A DNA stretch of 64,000 nt, from positions 1-64,000 of the forward strand of contig NZ_JAVFVV010000020.1 of NCBI RefSeq assembly GCF_030929505.1, read 5' to 3'. The translations under genes and the position numbers were made by a program. Source of the stretch: Mesorhizobium sp. LHD-90. GTDB taxonomy: Bacteria; Pseudomonadota; Alphaproteobacteria; Rhizobiales; Rhizobiaceae. The notes below the pieces were generated by a model. It made no database searches and was not told where the DNA came from. It saw only the letters and a list, made by a program, of their open reading frames with translations. Numbering within the stretch: the first letter of the stretch is position 1; the number at the start of each line of letters is the position of its first letter. This document shows positions 20,925-30,503 of the stretch, one piece after another.

Positions 20925-21268
20925 TCAAAGTTTCCTTTCCGGTTGGCCTCCACGGACGCAAGGCGAGAGAAAGGATTTTCGCTCGCCACCGGAGGTTTCA
21001 GCCGGATTTCTCCCGGGCAGACACCAAAGTCCGTGTGTGGAATGCCGCGGCATATAGAGGGGGAACACCGGAAATGCAAGCTGTTGCGGCGTGTCGCGGA
21101 AATTGCCGCAGGGAAACGTCGGGACCGGTTCCCTTTATCCGCCCCGTGCGAACGCGCCGTGGCCGCGGCCTGCCTGCGGACAAAGGTAATTCACGATCTA
21201 CCCGACAATCGAAAGCGGTCCGGAAACTCTGGAACGGCGCAAACGCCGGGCAAAACCGTCCCCGGATT
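20925..21268. other. Non-coding leader/promoter region of rpsB
   Basis: About 344 bases between the rpsB start and the end of the sufA-type gene. Only rpsB is driven from here. The segment close to rpsB contains small inverted repeats such as GGCGAG...CTCGCC at about 20960-20990, which could form an S2-responsive leader structure. I see no protein-coding gene or known RNA in it. Confidence 0.4.
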
Positions 21269-21649
21269 TCAAGCCGACGCGCGCGCCTCGGCCAACGCCT
21301 TGAGGTCGGCGGGTTTCAACTCGACCGACTCACCACAGCCGCAGGCCGAACTCTGGTTCGGGTTCCTGAAGGTGAAGCCGGTGCGCAACGTCGTCGTCTC
21401 GAAATCCATCTCGGTGCCAAGCAGGAACAATGCCGCTTCCGGTGCGACATAGACATGGGCGCCGTCGCGCTCGACATGGTCGTCGCCCGGCTTCGGCTCG
21501 GTCACCAGGTCGATCGTGTATTCCATGCCGGCGCAGCCGCCCTTCTTGATGCCGAGGCGGATCCCCCTGGCGCTGTCGCGCGTGTCCACGATCTCGCGCA
21601 CGCGGTGTGCTGCCTTGTCGGTCAGGGATATGACGGCGAAACGTCCCAT
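21269..21649 (-). CDS. sufA: HesB/IscA-type iron-sulfur cluster assembly protein (SufA)
   Basis: A 126-residue A-type carrier that holds and hands on Fe-S clusters. The three ligand cysteines are present: one in KKGGCAGMEY and two in ACGCGESVE near residues 105-107. The gene is on the same strand as the suf operon but is separated from sufT by about 1.45 kb holding three plus-strand genes. The ATG at 21649 gives the standard length with about 10 extra N-terminal residues. Confidence 0.92.
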   Translation of the reverse strand: MGRFAVISLTDKAAHRVREIVDTRDSARGIRLGIKKGGCAGMEYTIDLVTEPKPGDDHVERDGAHVYVAPEAALFLLGTEMDFETTTLRTGFTFRNPNQSSACGCGESVELKPADLKALAEARASA

Positions 21650-21758
21650 TCGAAAAACTCTCCACTCGCGGCAGGTTCAAGGCCTGCTGAATGATCTTGC
21701 CCCTAAGATGGTGAAGATTCCGGTTTAGCGCAACCCATACGGTCGGGAGCCTGGTTGC

Positions 21759-21781
21759 AAATATCGCACAACGCGATATTT
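21759..21781. promoter_or_regulatory. 23-bp palindrome, probable operator of the toxin-antitoxin pair
   Basis: Perfect 9-bp arms AAATATCGC / GCGATATTT separated by ACAAC lie 6 bp before the toxin start codon. This is the expected place and form for an operator bound by an Xre-type antitoxin dimer, giving autorepression. The stretch is clearly more AT-rich than its surroundings. Confidence 0.65.
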
Positions 21782-21787
21782 TGAGTC

Positions 21788-22036
21788 ATGAAAGCGGTGA
21801 TCATCCTGCCAGGCGCGGCGAAGGCGCTCCGCAAACACAGAACGGAGGCGGCGCGCCTGCTGGACAAGATCAACGCCTACGCCGCCGATCCGGCCACGCA
21901 GGCCAACAATGTCAAGGCGCTTTCCGGCTCGAGCGCGTTGCGGCTGCGCGTCGGCGACTTCCGGATCATCTTCGAGGAAACCGAGGCCGAAATCGTGGTA
22001 ACCAAGATCGGACCTCGCGGGTTCGTCTATGATTGA
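21788..22036 (+). CDS. RelE/ParE-superfamily toxin
   Basis: An 82-residue basic protein of the RelE/ParE fold, probably a ribosome-dependent mRNA endonuclease. The diagnostic C-terminal half reads VKALSGSSALRLRVGDFRII then FEETEAEIVVTKIGPRGFVYD, with the conserved alternating Arg residues and final Tyr. It is followed after 9 bp by an Xre-type regulator, a HigBA-like toxin-first order. There is no good ribosome binding site before the ATG, but an operator-like palindrome lies just upstream. Confidence 0.85.
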   Translation: MKAVIILPGAAKALRKHRTEAARLLDKINAYAADPATQANNVKALSGSSALRLRVGDFRIIFEETEAEIVVTKIGPRGFVYD

Positions 22037-22045
22037 GCGAAAACG

Positions 22046-22411
22046 ATGAACAAGATCGTCTATTTCACATCACCGGGCGGCGACGAAATGGCCATCCTGC
22101 CGCGCGCCGAGCTCGAAGCACTGCAGGACGCCGCCGATCATGCCGGCGCGCTGGCCGCGTACAGGGGCGGTAAGGTTCCGGGTTTGACGGTCGAGCAGAC
22201 AAAAGCCTTTGTCGAGGCGCCCTCCCCACTTGCGTTCTGGCGTAAATTCCGAGGCCATACCCAGGCGCAACTGGCGGCCGAGATCGGCATCGCGCAGAAC
22301 TATCTCTCCGATCTGGAGAACGGAAAACGCACCGGTGATGTCGCACTGTGGCTGCGCCTGGCAAAAGCACTCGATCTGCCGGTGGAAACGCTCGTCGACG
22401 ATGCCGACTGA
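22046..22411 (+). CDS. Xre-family HTH antitoxin
   Basis: A 121-residue protein with an N-terminal toxin-interaction region (YFTSPGGDEMAILPRAELEA) and a C-terminal HTH_3 domain at about residues 65-115: WRKFRGHTQAQLAAEIGIAQ followed by NYLSDLENGKRTGDVALWLR. Together with the preceding RelE-like toxin it forms a toxin-antitoxin module; it is likely to neutralise the toxin and repress the pair. The pair sits between sufT and sufA on the opposite strand. Confidence 0.85.
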   Translation: MNKIVYFTSPGGDEMAILPRAELEALQDAADHAGALAAYRGGKVPGLTVEQTKAFVEAPSPLAFWRKFRGHTQAQLAAEIGIAQNYLSDLENGKRTGDVALWLRLAKALDLPVETLVDDAD

Positions 22412-22568
22412 GGTTCACGACGCTACAGCGATCTGCGCCTCTTCAAACCGACGCTCGTTTGCCAGGCAGGCAATCAATTTCATTGTATTGCTTCGCTCGG
22501 CTAGCCTACCTTCCGGAAAGGCGGGCAATCTCTATTGCTACGCAGTGTCCCAGCAGAAACACACGAGA

Positions 22569-23102
22569 ATGTCAGAAATACCGGACACAAATATAACACG
22601 TACTTTCCAAGAGTCATCGAGCGACTTCGCTCCCAATGCACTAGTGCTCATGGCAATGGCGCTGAGCCTTGGGGCCCTTGGCTGGTTCAGAACAGACGTG
22701 GACGATCTCGTAAGAATTGCGAGTGGCCTGGTCGCCTCTGCCCTCGGCGCGGCGGCCCTGTTCATGACCGTAAAGATCGCCAGGCAAGATTATCGGGCAC
22801 TAACTTTATCTCCCGAAGGGTTTCGAGACACCAATATTGCTCGCGAGGTCGTTCCATGGTCAGCAGTCACCAGCATGTCAGTGGCTCCGACGTACTTTCG
22901 TGGCAGACAACAATTTCTGGCGATTGACCTGAAGGTCAAAGATTCTGCCTGGAGCGCGCTAACCCTTACGCGCTCAGCGAAAATCAACAAACGCCACGGC
23001 GGCAATATGTGGGTCTCACGGGTCGGCAAGGAGCGAGACTTCAACGCCTTCTTCGCCATGATGCGAGCCTACACCAAGGCACACGGAGGCACTGTCGACT
23101 GA
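22569..23102 (+). CDS. Membrane protein with PH-like domain, unknown function
   Basis: A 177-residue protein with two hydrophobic segments (about residues 24-40 and 50-72: LVLMAMALSLGALGW and IASGLVASALGAAALFMTV) followed by a cytoplasmic beta-rich domain. Phrases such as LTLSPEGFRDTNIAREVVPW and AVTSMSVAPTYFRGRQQFLA resemble the bacterial PH-like domain of small STM3941-type membrane proteins. The start at 22569 was picked because the upstream part of the frame overlaps the antitoxin. Base composition is lower in GC than that of its neighbours. The 3' end lies 2 bp from the convergent sufT stop. Confidence 0.7.
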   Translation: MSEIPDTNITRTFQESSSDFAPNALVLMAMALSLGALGWFRTDVDDLVRIASGLVASALGAAALFMTVKIARQDYRALTLSPEGFRDTNIAREVVPWSAVTSMSVAPTYFRGRQQFLAIDLKVKDSAWSALTLTRSAKINKRHGGNMWVSRVGKERDFNAFFAMMRAYTKAHGGTVD

Positions 23103-23104
23103 GG

Positions 23105-23503
23105 TTAGTACCACCCCACGGCCACCTGCGCCTCTTCCGACATGCGGTCGGGCGTCCAGGGCGGATCGAACACCATGTTGACGTCGACGCCCGAAACACC
23201 CTCGACGGCGCTGACGGCGTCCTGCACCCAGCCCGGCATCTCGCCCGCGACGGGACAGCCCGGCGCGGTCAGCGTCATGTCGATCTTGACCGAGCGGTCG
23301 TCCTCGATGTCGATCTTGTAGACCAGGCCGAGCTCGTAGATGTCGGCCGGGATTTCCGGGTCGTAGACTGTCTTCAGCGCCGAGACGATGTCGTCGGTGA
23401 TGCGCGCCAGTTCGTCGGCGGGAATGGCCGAGGTTTTGGCGCTCTCCGGCACGTTGGGGCCGGTCGGCTGGTCGGCTTCGGTCGGGGCAGCAGCGTCTTC
23501 CAT
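23105..23503 (-). CDS. sufT: SufT-like iron-sulfur assembly protein (MIP18/DUF59)
   Basis: A 132-residue MIP18-family (formerly DUF59) protein used in Fe-S cluster maturation. After about 30 poorly conserved residues comes the domain ITDDIVSALKTVYDPEIPAD, then IYELGLVYKIDIEDD, and the conserved TLTAPGCPVAGEMPGWVQDA with its key Cys. It ends in VVFDPPW-like sequence (NMVFDPPWTPDRMSEEAQ). The start ATG at 23503 is 5 bp downstream of the sufS stop, within the suf operon. Confidence 0.92.
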   Translation of the reverse strand: MEDAAAPTEADQPTGPNVPESAKTSAIPADELARITDDIVSALKTVYDPEIPADIYELGLVYKIDIEDDRSVKIDMTLTAPGCPVAGEMPGWVQDAVSAVEGVSGVDVNMVFDPPWTPDRMSEEAQVAVGWY

Positions 23504-23508
23504 GGTCG

Positions 23509-24747
23509 TCACCCGAAGAATTTCCGCGCTTTTTCGAGCGCTTCGGCCAGAATGTCCACCTCCTGGCGCGTGTTGTACATGCCGAACGATGCCCTGCATG
23601 TGGAGGTGACGCCAAACCGTTTCAACAGCGGCTGGGCGCAATGGGTTCCGGCGCGCACTGCCACCCCCTGCCGGTCGATCACCATCGACACGTCGTGGGC
23701 ATGGATGCCCTGCAGTTCGAAGGAGACGATGGCGCCCTTGTTCGGTGCATCGCCAAAGATGCGCAGCGAGTTGATGGAGCGCAGGCGCTCATGCGCGTAG
23801 GCTTTCAGGTCGGCCTCGTGCGCGGCGATGCGATCACGGCCGATGGAATCCATGTAGTCGAGGGCGGCGCCCAGGCCGATCGCCTGGACGATCGGCGGCG
23901 TGCCGGCCTCGAAGCGGTGCGGCGGATCGTTATACGTGACCTCGTCCTCGGTGACGTCGAAAATCATCTCGCCGCCGCCCTGGAAGGGACGCATCGCTTC
24001 CAGCATGTGCTTCTTGCCGTAGAGCACGCCGATGCCGGAGGGGCCGTAGACCTTGTGGCCTGTGAAGACGTAAAAATCGCAGTCGAGGTCGCGCACGTCG
24101 ACCGGCAGGTGGACGGCCGCCTGGCTGCCGTCGACCAGCACCGGGATGCCGCGCTTGTGCGCGATCTCGACGATCTGCTTGATCGGCGTGATCGTGCCCA
24201 GCGCGTTGGACATATGCGTGATGGCGACCAGTTTTGTGCGGTCCGTCAGCGATTTCTCGAAATCTTCGAGGTGCAGTTCGCCGAGATCGTCGACCGGCAC
24301 CCAGACGAGTTTGGCGCCCTGCCGCTCGCGGATGAAATGCCACGGCACGATGTTGGAGTGGTGCTCCATGATCGACACGACGACCTCGTCGCCCTCGCCG
24401 ATGTTGGGCATGCCGAAACCATAGGCGACGGTGTTGATGGCCGCAGTGGTATTGGAGGTGAAGACGATCTCGTCCACGCTGCCGGCGTTGAGGAAGCGGC
24501 GGACGGTTTCGCGGGCCTTTTCATAGGCGTCGGTGGCGGCGTTGGACAGGAAATGCAGGCCGCGATGAACGTTGGCGTATTCGCTCGCATAGGCGTGCTG
24601 GATGGTATCGAGCACCACCTGCGGCTTCTGCGCCGACGCGCCATTGTCGAGATAGACCAGCGGCTTGCCGTAGACTTCTCGCGAAAGAATCGGGAAATCG
24701 CGGCGGATCGCCTCGACGTCGTAGGGGGTAGTGAATTTCTGGTCCAT
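23509..24747 (-). CDS. sufS: Cysteine desulfurase SufS
   Basis: A 412-residue group II cysteine desulfurase (PLP, aminotransferase class V) that removes sulfur from cysteine for SUF-based cluster assembly. Visible are YLDNGASAQKPQVVLDTI, NVHRGLHFLSNAATDAYE, the PLP-lysine region FTGHKVYGPSGIGVLYGKKH and the catalytic Cys in RAGTHCAQPLLKRFG. The ATG at 24747 yields the family N-terminus; the longer frame to 24909 reads through an intergenic repeat. A large inverted-repeat element separates it from sufD. Confidence 0.95.
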   Translation of the reverse strand: MDQKFTTPYDVEAIRRDFPILSREVYGKPLVYLDNGASAQKPQVVLDTIQHAYASEYANVHRGLHFLSNAATDAYEKARETVRRFLNAGSVDEIVFTSNTTAAINTVAYGFGMPNIGEGDEVVVSIMEHHSNIVPWHFIRERQGAKLVWVPVDDLGELHLEDFEKSLTDRTKLVAITHMSNALGTITPIKQIVEIAHKRGIPVLVDGSQAAVHLPVDVRDLDCDFYVFTGHKVYGPSGIGVLYGKKHMLEAMRPFQGGGEMIFDVTEDEVTYNDPPHRFEAGTPPIVQAIGLGAALDYMDSIGRDRIAAHEADLKAYAHERLRSINSLRIFGDAPNKGAIVSFELQGIHAHDVSMVIDRQGVAVRAGTHCAQPLLKRFGVTSTCRASFGMYNTRQEVDILAEALEKARKFFG

Positions 24748-24769
24748 GCGCGGACTTCCGTATGTTTCG

Positions 24770-24980
24770 GTGCGTCCTTCGAGGCTCGCACGCCAAGGTC
24801 GCACCACAAATTCCACCGCCAAGGAGGGCTCGCACCTCAGGATGAGGACCGTTTGCGCCAGTCTCCCCCGCCGGTCCTTCCTCAACCTGCATGCGCCGGC
24901 CTCCCTCATCCTGAGGTGCGAGCCCGCACGTCGTCTCCGGCCTCATCCGAACCGTCGAGGGCGAGCCTCGAAGGACGCAC
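24770..24980. repeat. Nested inverted-repeat intergenic element
   Basis: Two nested perfect inverted repeats fill the sufD-sufS gap. Outer arms of 20 bp are GTGCGTCCTTCGAGGCTCGC (24770-24789) and its complement (24961-24980). Inner arms of 22 bp (24826-24847 and 24904-24925) contain CGCACCTCAGGATGAGG. The words CCTCATCCTGAGG and CGAGCCTCGAAGGACGC are typical of abundant palindromic intergenic repeats of rhizobial genomes. The RNA would fold into a long structure inside the suf transcript. Confidence 0.85.
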
Positions 24981-24991
24981 TGAAAACCAGC

Positions 24992-26260
24992 TTAGCCATG
25001 TTCGGCAAACCAGCCGTCCAGCCGCGCTTCCAGCGCATCGACCAACGGCTCGTCCTCCAGTTCCTCGATGACGGATGCCACAAAAGCCTTCACCAGCAGG
25101 CCGCGCGCGGTCTTCTCGTCGATGCCGCGCGCCATCAGGTAGAACAGGTGGTTGCGGTCGATCTCGGTGACGGTGGCACCGTGGCCGCACTGCACGTCGT
25201 CGGCAAAAATCTCCAGCTCGGGTTTTGTCGAGAATTCCGCGTCGTCGGACAAGAGCAGCGTGTTGCAGGCCATCTTGGCGTCGGTCTTCTGCGCCTGCTG
25301 GTAGACGTTGATGCGGCCTTGGAAGACGCCGCGCGCCTTGTCGGTGACGACGTTGCGGATCAGTTCGCGCGAGCCGGTGTTGGGCGCGGCGTGGTCGAGC
25401 ACCATGGTGACGTCGCAATGCGTGTCGCCGGCGAGCAAATTGACGCCGCGCAACTGGAAGTCGGAGCCTTCGCCCGCCACCTTCACCCGCACTTCCTGGC
25501 GCACCAGCTTTCCGCCGGCGTTCATGACGAAGAGCGTCAGCCTGCTGTTCTTGCCTAGCTCGGCGTTGAACTGGGCGAGATGCGTGGTGGTCTCGGGCTG
25601 GTCCTGAACGATCAGCCAGACGATGTCCGCGTCCTCACCCACCAGCAGGTTCGAGACCGAGGTGGAAAGCGCCGCGCCGCTGCCGGACTGACGCTCGACG
25701 ATGGTCGCCTTCGCGCCGGCGCCGGCCCGCACCGCAAAACGCGCATGCACCTGGCCGCCGGCCTGGACGTTCTGCACCTCGATCGGCGCGTCCGCCTTGG
25801 CGTCGGCGGCGATGTCGACAAACCAGCCGTCGCTGACGAAGGCGGTGTTGAGGAAGCTGACGGCGTCGTCCGCGTCGCGCGGGTCGAGCGCCGGTGCTAA
25901 GCTGCCGTCGATCAGCTTTTCGGACAAGGTCTGGAACGCCACGCCTCCCACCGACGGCGCCTTGCCGTGCACCACGCCGTTCAGTACCGGAAGCACCGCC
26001 GACCCCTCGACCACCGGCGTCAGGGGTTTCGGATTGGCGGTCTGGTCATAAGGCGGCACCACGGCCAGCAGCCGGCGCAGGTCGGTGTAATGCCAGGCCT
26101 CGGCGCGGCGGGTCGGCAGGCCGTCCTTGATCGCCTCGATGGCGTCGTCGCGCTTGACCATGACCGCGCCGTCGCCCGGCAACTCGGACAGGCGCTCGCC
26201 GAAAGCCTCGATCAGGGCCGTCTCGGCCTGGGTGCGCTGGGGTGCTGCATGCATGTTCAT
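24992..26260 (-). CDS. sufD: Fe-S cluster assembly protein SufD
   Basis: A 422-residue SufD, partner of SufB and SufC in the SufBC2D scaffold. The beta-helix core and C-terminal domain are recognisable from FVMNAGGKLVRQEVRVKVAG, KMACNTLLLSDDAEFSTKPE, IFADDVQCGHGATVTEIDRN with the conserved His, and LFYLMARGIDEKTARGLLVK. The ATG at 26260 was used; a GTG three codons upstream abuts the sufC stop and cannot be excluded. It follows sufC after 9 bp. Confidence 0.95.
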   Translation of the reverse strand: MNMHAAPQRTQAETALIEAFGERLSELPGDGAVMVKRDDAIEAIKDGLPTRRAEAWHYTDLRRLLAVVPPYDQTANPKPLTPVVEGSAVLPVLNGVVHGKAPSVGGVAFQTLSEKLIDGSLAPALDPRDADDAVSFLNTAFVSDGWFVDIAADAKADAPIEVQNVQAGGQVHARFAVRAGAGAKATIVERQSGSGAALSTSVSNLLVGEDADIVWLIVQDQPETTTHLAQFNAELGKNSRLTLFVMNAGGKLVRQEVRVKVAGEGSDFQLRGVNLLAGDTHCDVTMVLDHAAPNTGSRELIRNVVTDKARGVFQGRINVYQQAQKTDAKMACNTLLLSDDAEFSTKPELEIFADDVQCGHGATVTEIDRNHLFYLMARGIDEKTARGLLVKAFVASVIEELEDEPLVDALEARLDGWFAEHG

Positions 26261-26269
26261 GGCGGGCAC

Positions 26270-27025
26270 CTACGCGGCCTCTTCGATGATGCCGGCATAG
26301 CCGTTGGCTTCCAACTCATGCGCCAATTCCTTGCCCCCCGACTTGATGACCTGTCCGCGGTAGAGCACATGCACGGTGTCGGGCACGATGTGCTCCAGCA
26401 GGCGCTGGTAGTGGGTAATGACCAGGAAGGCGCGGTCGGGCGCGCGCAGCGCGTTGACGCCGTCGGCGACGATCTTCAGCGCGTCGATGTCGAGGCCGGA
26501 ATCGGTCTCGTCGAGCACGCAGAATTGCGGCTGCAGCAGCTTCATCTGCAAAATTTCGGCGCGCTTCTTCTCGCCGCCGGAAAAACCGACATTGAGCGGC
26601 CGCTTCAGCATGGCGACGTCCATCTCCAGCGAGCCCGCGGCTTCCTTCACATGCTTCAGGAATTCCGGGATTTTCAGCGGCTCCTCGCCGCGCGCCTTGC
26701 GCTGGGCGTTGAGCGCGACCTTCAAGAATTCCATGGTGGCGACGCCAGGGATTTCCATCGGATACTGGAAGGCGAGGAAGATGCCGGCGGCGGCGCGCTC
26801 GGCCGGATCCATCTCCAGGATCGACTGGCCGTTGTAGAGCACGTCGCCCTCGGTTACCTCATAGTCGTCGCGGCCGGCCAGCACATAGGACAGCGTCGAT
26901 TTGCCCGACCCGTTCGGACCCATGATAGCGGCGACCTCGCCGGCCTCCACCGTGAGATTCAGGCCGCGGATGATCTCCGTGCCGGTCGAGGCGATACGGG
27001 CGTGCAGGTTCTTGATCTCAAGCAT
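26270..27025 (-). CDS. sufC: Fe-S cluster assembly ATPase SufC
   Basis: A 251-residue soluble ABC-type ATPase that drives conformational change in SufBC2D. It has Walker A GPNGSGKSTLSYVLAG, the Q-loop region FQYPMEIPGVATMEFLKVAL, the ABC signature FSGGEKKRAEILQMKLL, Walker B CVLDETDSGLDIDAL and the H-loop FLVITHYQRLLEHI. The start overlaps the preceding membrane-protein gene by 8 bp, implying coupled translation. Confidence 0.97.
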   Translation of the reverse strand: MLEIKNLHARIASTGTEIIRGLNLTVEAGEVAAIMGPNGSGKSTLSYVLAGRDDYEVTEGDVLYNGQSILEMDPAERAAAGIFLAFQYPMEIPGVATMEFLKVALNAQRKARGEEPLKIPEFLKHVKEAAGSLEMDVAMLKRPLNVGFSGGEKKRAEILQMKLLQPQFCVLDETDSGLDIDALKIVADGVNALRAPDRAFLVITHYQRLLEHIVPDTVHVLYRGQVIKSGGKELAHELEANGYAGIIEEAA

Positions 27026-27308
27026 TGTTCTTGTCTTTCAAGTAGTCGCTGTAACGTATTGAATAGTCGGTGTGTTTGCGGGTCGCGCCGATGAAGTACC
27101 AGGCCGAGGCGGCCATGCCGGCGGCGAAGGCCAGCGCCCACAGCCAGGTCGAGCCAACGAACGCGAGAAGCAGCGCGACGATGGTGGAAACCACGACGCC
27201 CGCGACGAAAATCCAAACCACGCGCCATCCCTCCGGCCTGACCGGGTAGGAGCCGGAGCCGCCATTGGAGCGGACGAACCAGATGTGGGCGGGGAGTTCG
27301 GCGGCCAT
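27018..27308 (-). CDS. Small membrane protein of the suf operon, unknown function
   Basis: A 96-residue protein with two transmembrane segments (about residues 30-50 VVWIFVAGVVVSTIVALLLA and 53-73 STWLWALAFAAGMAASAWYF) and a hydrophilic C-terminus with several charged and Tyr residues (TRKHTDYSIRYSDYLKD). It lies between sufB and sufC and overlaps sufC by 8 bp, so it is co-translated with the Fe-S machinery. No function is known to me; a membrane attachment or assembly role is speculation. Confidence 0.8.
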   Translation of the reverse strand: MAAELPAHIWFVRSNGGSGSYPVRPEGWRVVWIFVAGVVVSTIVALLLAFVGSTWLWALAFAAGMAASAWYFIGATRKHTDYSIRYSDYLKDKNNA

Positions 27309-27323
27309 GTCGTTAGCCTCACA

Positions 27324-27451
27324 TCACCCAAAACGAAGCAGAAACAGGCCATCTCGAAGCCACATGATCACGTCGAAAAGGGGCTCGAATTTCTTCATCC
27401 GATCCCTCAGATAGACGTGCTTCGGCTTGGCAGGCGAAGCGGGCCTTTCCA

Positions 27452-27452
<1 letters not shown>
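27324..27452 (-). CDS. 42-residue small ORF coupled to sufB
   Basis: Its ATG overlaps the sufB stop as TGATG, the classic termination-reinitiation arrangement. The product begins MERPASPAKPKHVYLRDRMK and continues KFEPLFDVIMWLRDGLFLLRFG, with a basic N-terminal half and a short amphipathic or hydrophobic C-terminal helix. The stop lies 15 bp before the next gene of the operon. I do not recognise it. It could be a genuine small protein or the remnant of a larger suf-operon gene. Confidence 0.5.
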
Positions 27453-28978
<1,526 letters not shown>

Positions 28979-29133
28979 CGCGTTCTCCATCCATGCCGGG
29001 TTAAAGGCCCGACCGTTTTCAAACTATGGCACCGCCAGGCGGCGTAGCCCTCATATAGTGCGCCCAAGCGCGACATTCACGGGCCAATGCCGAAACGTCG
29101 CAAATCCAGGCGCACCGCTGGAAATCGCGGCTC

Positions 29134-30300
29134 TCAGGCCGCTTTCGTTTGGCCGCCGCGCCGTAGGGCGAGCCGCACCAGCGCCTCGCCGAAGCGGGCG
29201 ATCTCTGCCTCACTCGTCGCCTCGCCGATCGATACCCGCAGTCCGCCTTCGGGACGCGCGACGCCCATCGCCTTGAGCACATGGCTCGGGCCGACCTTTC
29301 CGGACGAGCAGGCCGACCCGGCCGAAACCGCGATACCGGCAAGGTCGAAGGCGATCTGAGCTGTCTCGGCTTTCACACCGGGTACGGCGAAGAAGACGGT
29401 ATTGGCAAGCCGCTCGACCTTTTCACCATAGATCTCGGCATCCGGTGCGACTTCCCGAATCGTCATCTCGATGCGCTGGCGCTTTTCCAGCATCGACACC
29501 GCGTTGTCGACGGCGCCGGCGGCATGCCGTGCCGCCGCGCCGAAACCCGCAATGCCAGCGACATTTTCCGTGCCGGCGCGAAACCCCTTTTCCTGGCCGC
29601 CGCCGGAAACCAGCGGCGCCGGCATCATCAGGTCGGACTTTCCGACAAAGGCGCCGACGCCCTTCGGGCCGCCGATCTTGTGCGCCGAGAGTATCAGGAA
29701 GTCGCCGCAAGCCCCTGCAATATCGAGCGGAATACGCCCTGCTGCCTGCACCGCATCGACCACGAGGACGCCGCCCACCGCCTTGACCGCCTCGGCGATG
29801 CGGGCGAGCGGCTGGATCACGCCGGTCTCGTTGTTGGCAGCGTGAACCGCGACGAGCGGCAGGCCGCTTTCCTTGTCATGCGCGGCGAGCGCCGACTCCA
29901 GAGCGGCAAGATCGATGACGCCGTCGGCATCGACGCCGATGCGGCTGACCTGCTCGGCGGGAAAGCGTCCGCCGGAGAGGATGCAGGGATGATCGGCCGC
30001 CGACACATAGAGGCGGCCCATGCGCAGCGGGCTGCGGCCCATGCGCCAATCCGGAGTCAGCAGGGTAGAAGCGGCCTCGGTCGCACCGGAGGTGAAGACA
30101 ACATGCTCGGCCCGGCCGCCGACCAGCGCCGCGATGTCGGCGCGAGCCTCCTCAACGATCCGCCGCTGCGCCCTGCCCTCGCCGTGCACCGATGAAGCGT
30201 TTCCCGCCCCGTCCATCGCTGCAAGCATCGCCGTCCGCGCCGCTGGCAGCAGCGGCGCGCTGGCATTGTAGTCGAGATAGGCTCGCGGCTCGGCCATCAT
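29134..30300 (-). CDS. Cysteine desulfurase, NifS/IscS-like (first gene of suf operon)
   Basis: A 388-residue PLP-dependent group I-type cysteine desulfurase. It shows YLDYNASAPLLPAARTAML, VFTSGATEAASTLL, the cofactor lysine in ILSAHKIGGPKGVGAFVGKS and the mobile-loop catalytic Cys in VSAGSACSSGKVGPSHVLKA. The gene opens the rhizobial suf operon, which thus carries two desulfurases (this one and SufS). Start MM at 30300 follows GAAGG. An Irr-type operator lies about 95 bp upstream. Confidence 0.93.
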   Translation of the reverse strand: MMAEPRAYLDYNASAPLLPAARTAMLAAMDGAGNASSVHGEGRAQRRIVEEARADIAALVGGRAEHVVFTSGATEAASTLLTPDWRMGRSPLRMGRLYVSAADHPCILSGGRFPAEQVSRIGVDADGVIDLAALESALAAHDKESGLPLVAVHAANNETGVIQPLARIAEAVKAVGGVLVVDAVQAAGRIPLDIAGACGDFLILSAHKIGGPKGVGAFVGKSDLMMPAPLVSGGGQEKGFRAGTENVAGIAGFGAAARHAAGAVDNAVSMLEKRQRIEMTIREVAPDAEIYGEKVERLANTVFFAVPGVKAETAQIAFDLAGIAVSAGSACSSGKVGPSHVLKAMGVARPEGGLRVSIGEATSEAEIARFGEALVRLALRRGGQTKAA

Positions 30301-30392
30301 CCTGCCTTCGGAAAGATCGATCGGAGTCGCAATTTCCTTGAACTTGCGACGCAAGACATCCTATCTACCCGAGAAAATTGCTCGCTTGTCAG

Positions 30393-30409
30393 TTTTGAAC
30401 AGTTCTAAA
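30393..30409. promoter_or_regulatory. Iron control element (Irr box) upstream of the suf operon
   Basis: TTTTGAA-CAG-TTCTAAA differs by one base from the rhizobial ICE consensus TTTAGAA-N3-TTCTAAA bound by the haem-responsive regulator Irr. It lies 93-109 bp upstream of the first suf gene and about 95 bp upstream of the divergent hydrolase gene. Irr usually represses iron-demanding genes under iron limitation, which fits control of Fe-S assembly. Binding is inferred from sequence. Confidence 0.75.
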
Positions 30410-30503
30410 CTAGCTTGTAGGTAGGCGCATCCCACGCGTCAAGGCCGAAGCCGGGATTGTGACCGACAGGCGGGCCACAAATCGAGAATATGTGGAGCCA
30501 CCA

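Noticed and set aside
22209-22568. Upstream extension of the PH-like membrane protein
   Set aside because: This part of the frame overlaps the antitoxin gene in another frame; the ATG at 22569 gives a coherent membrane protein.
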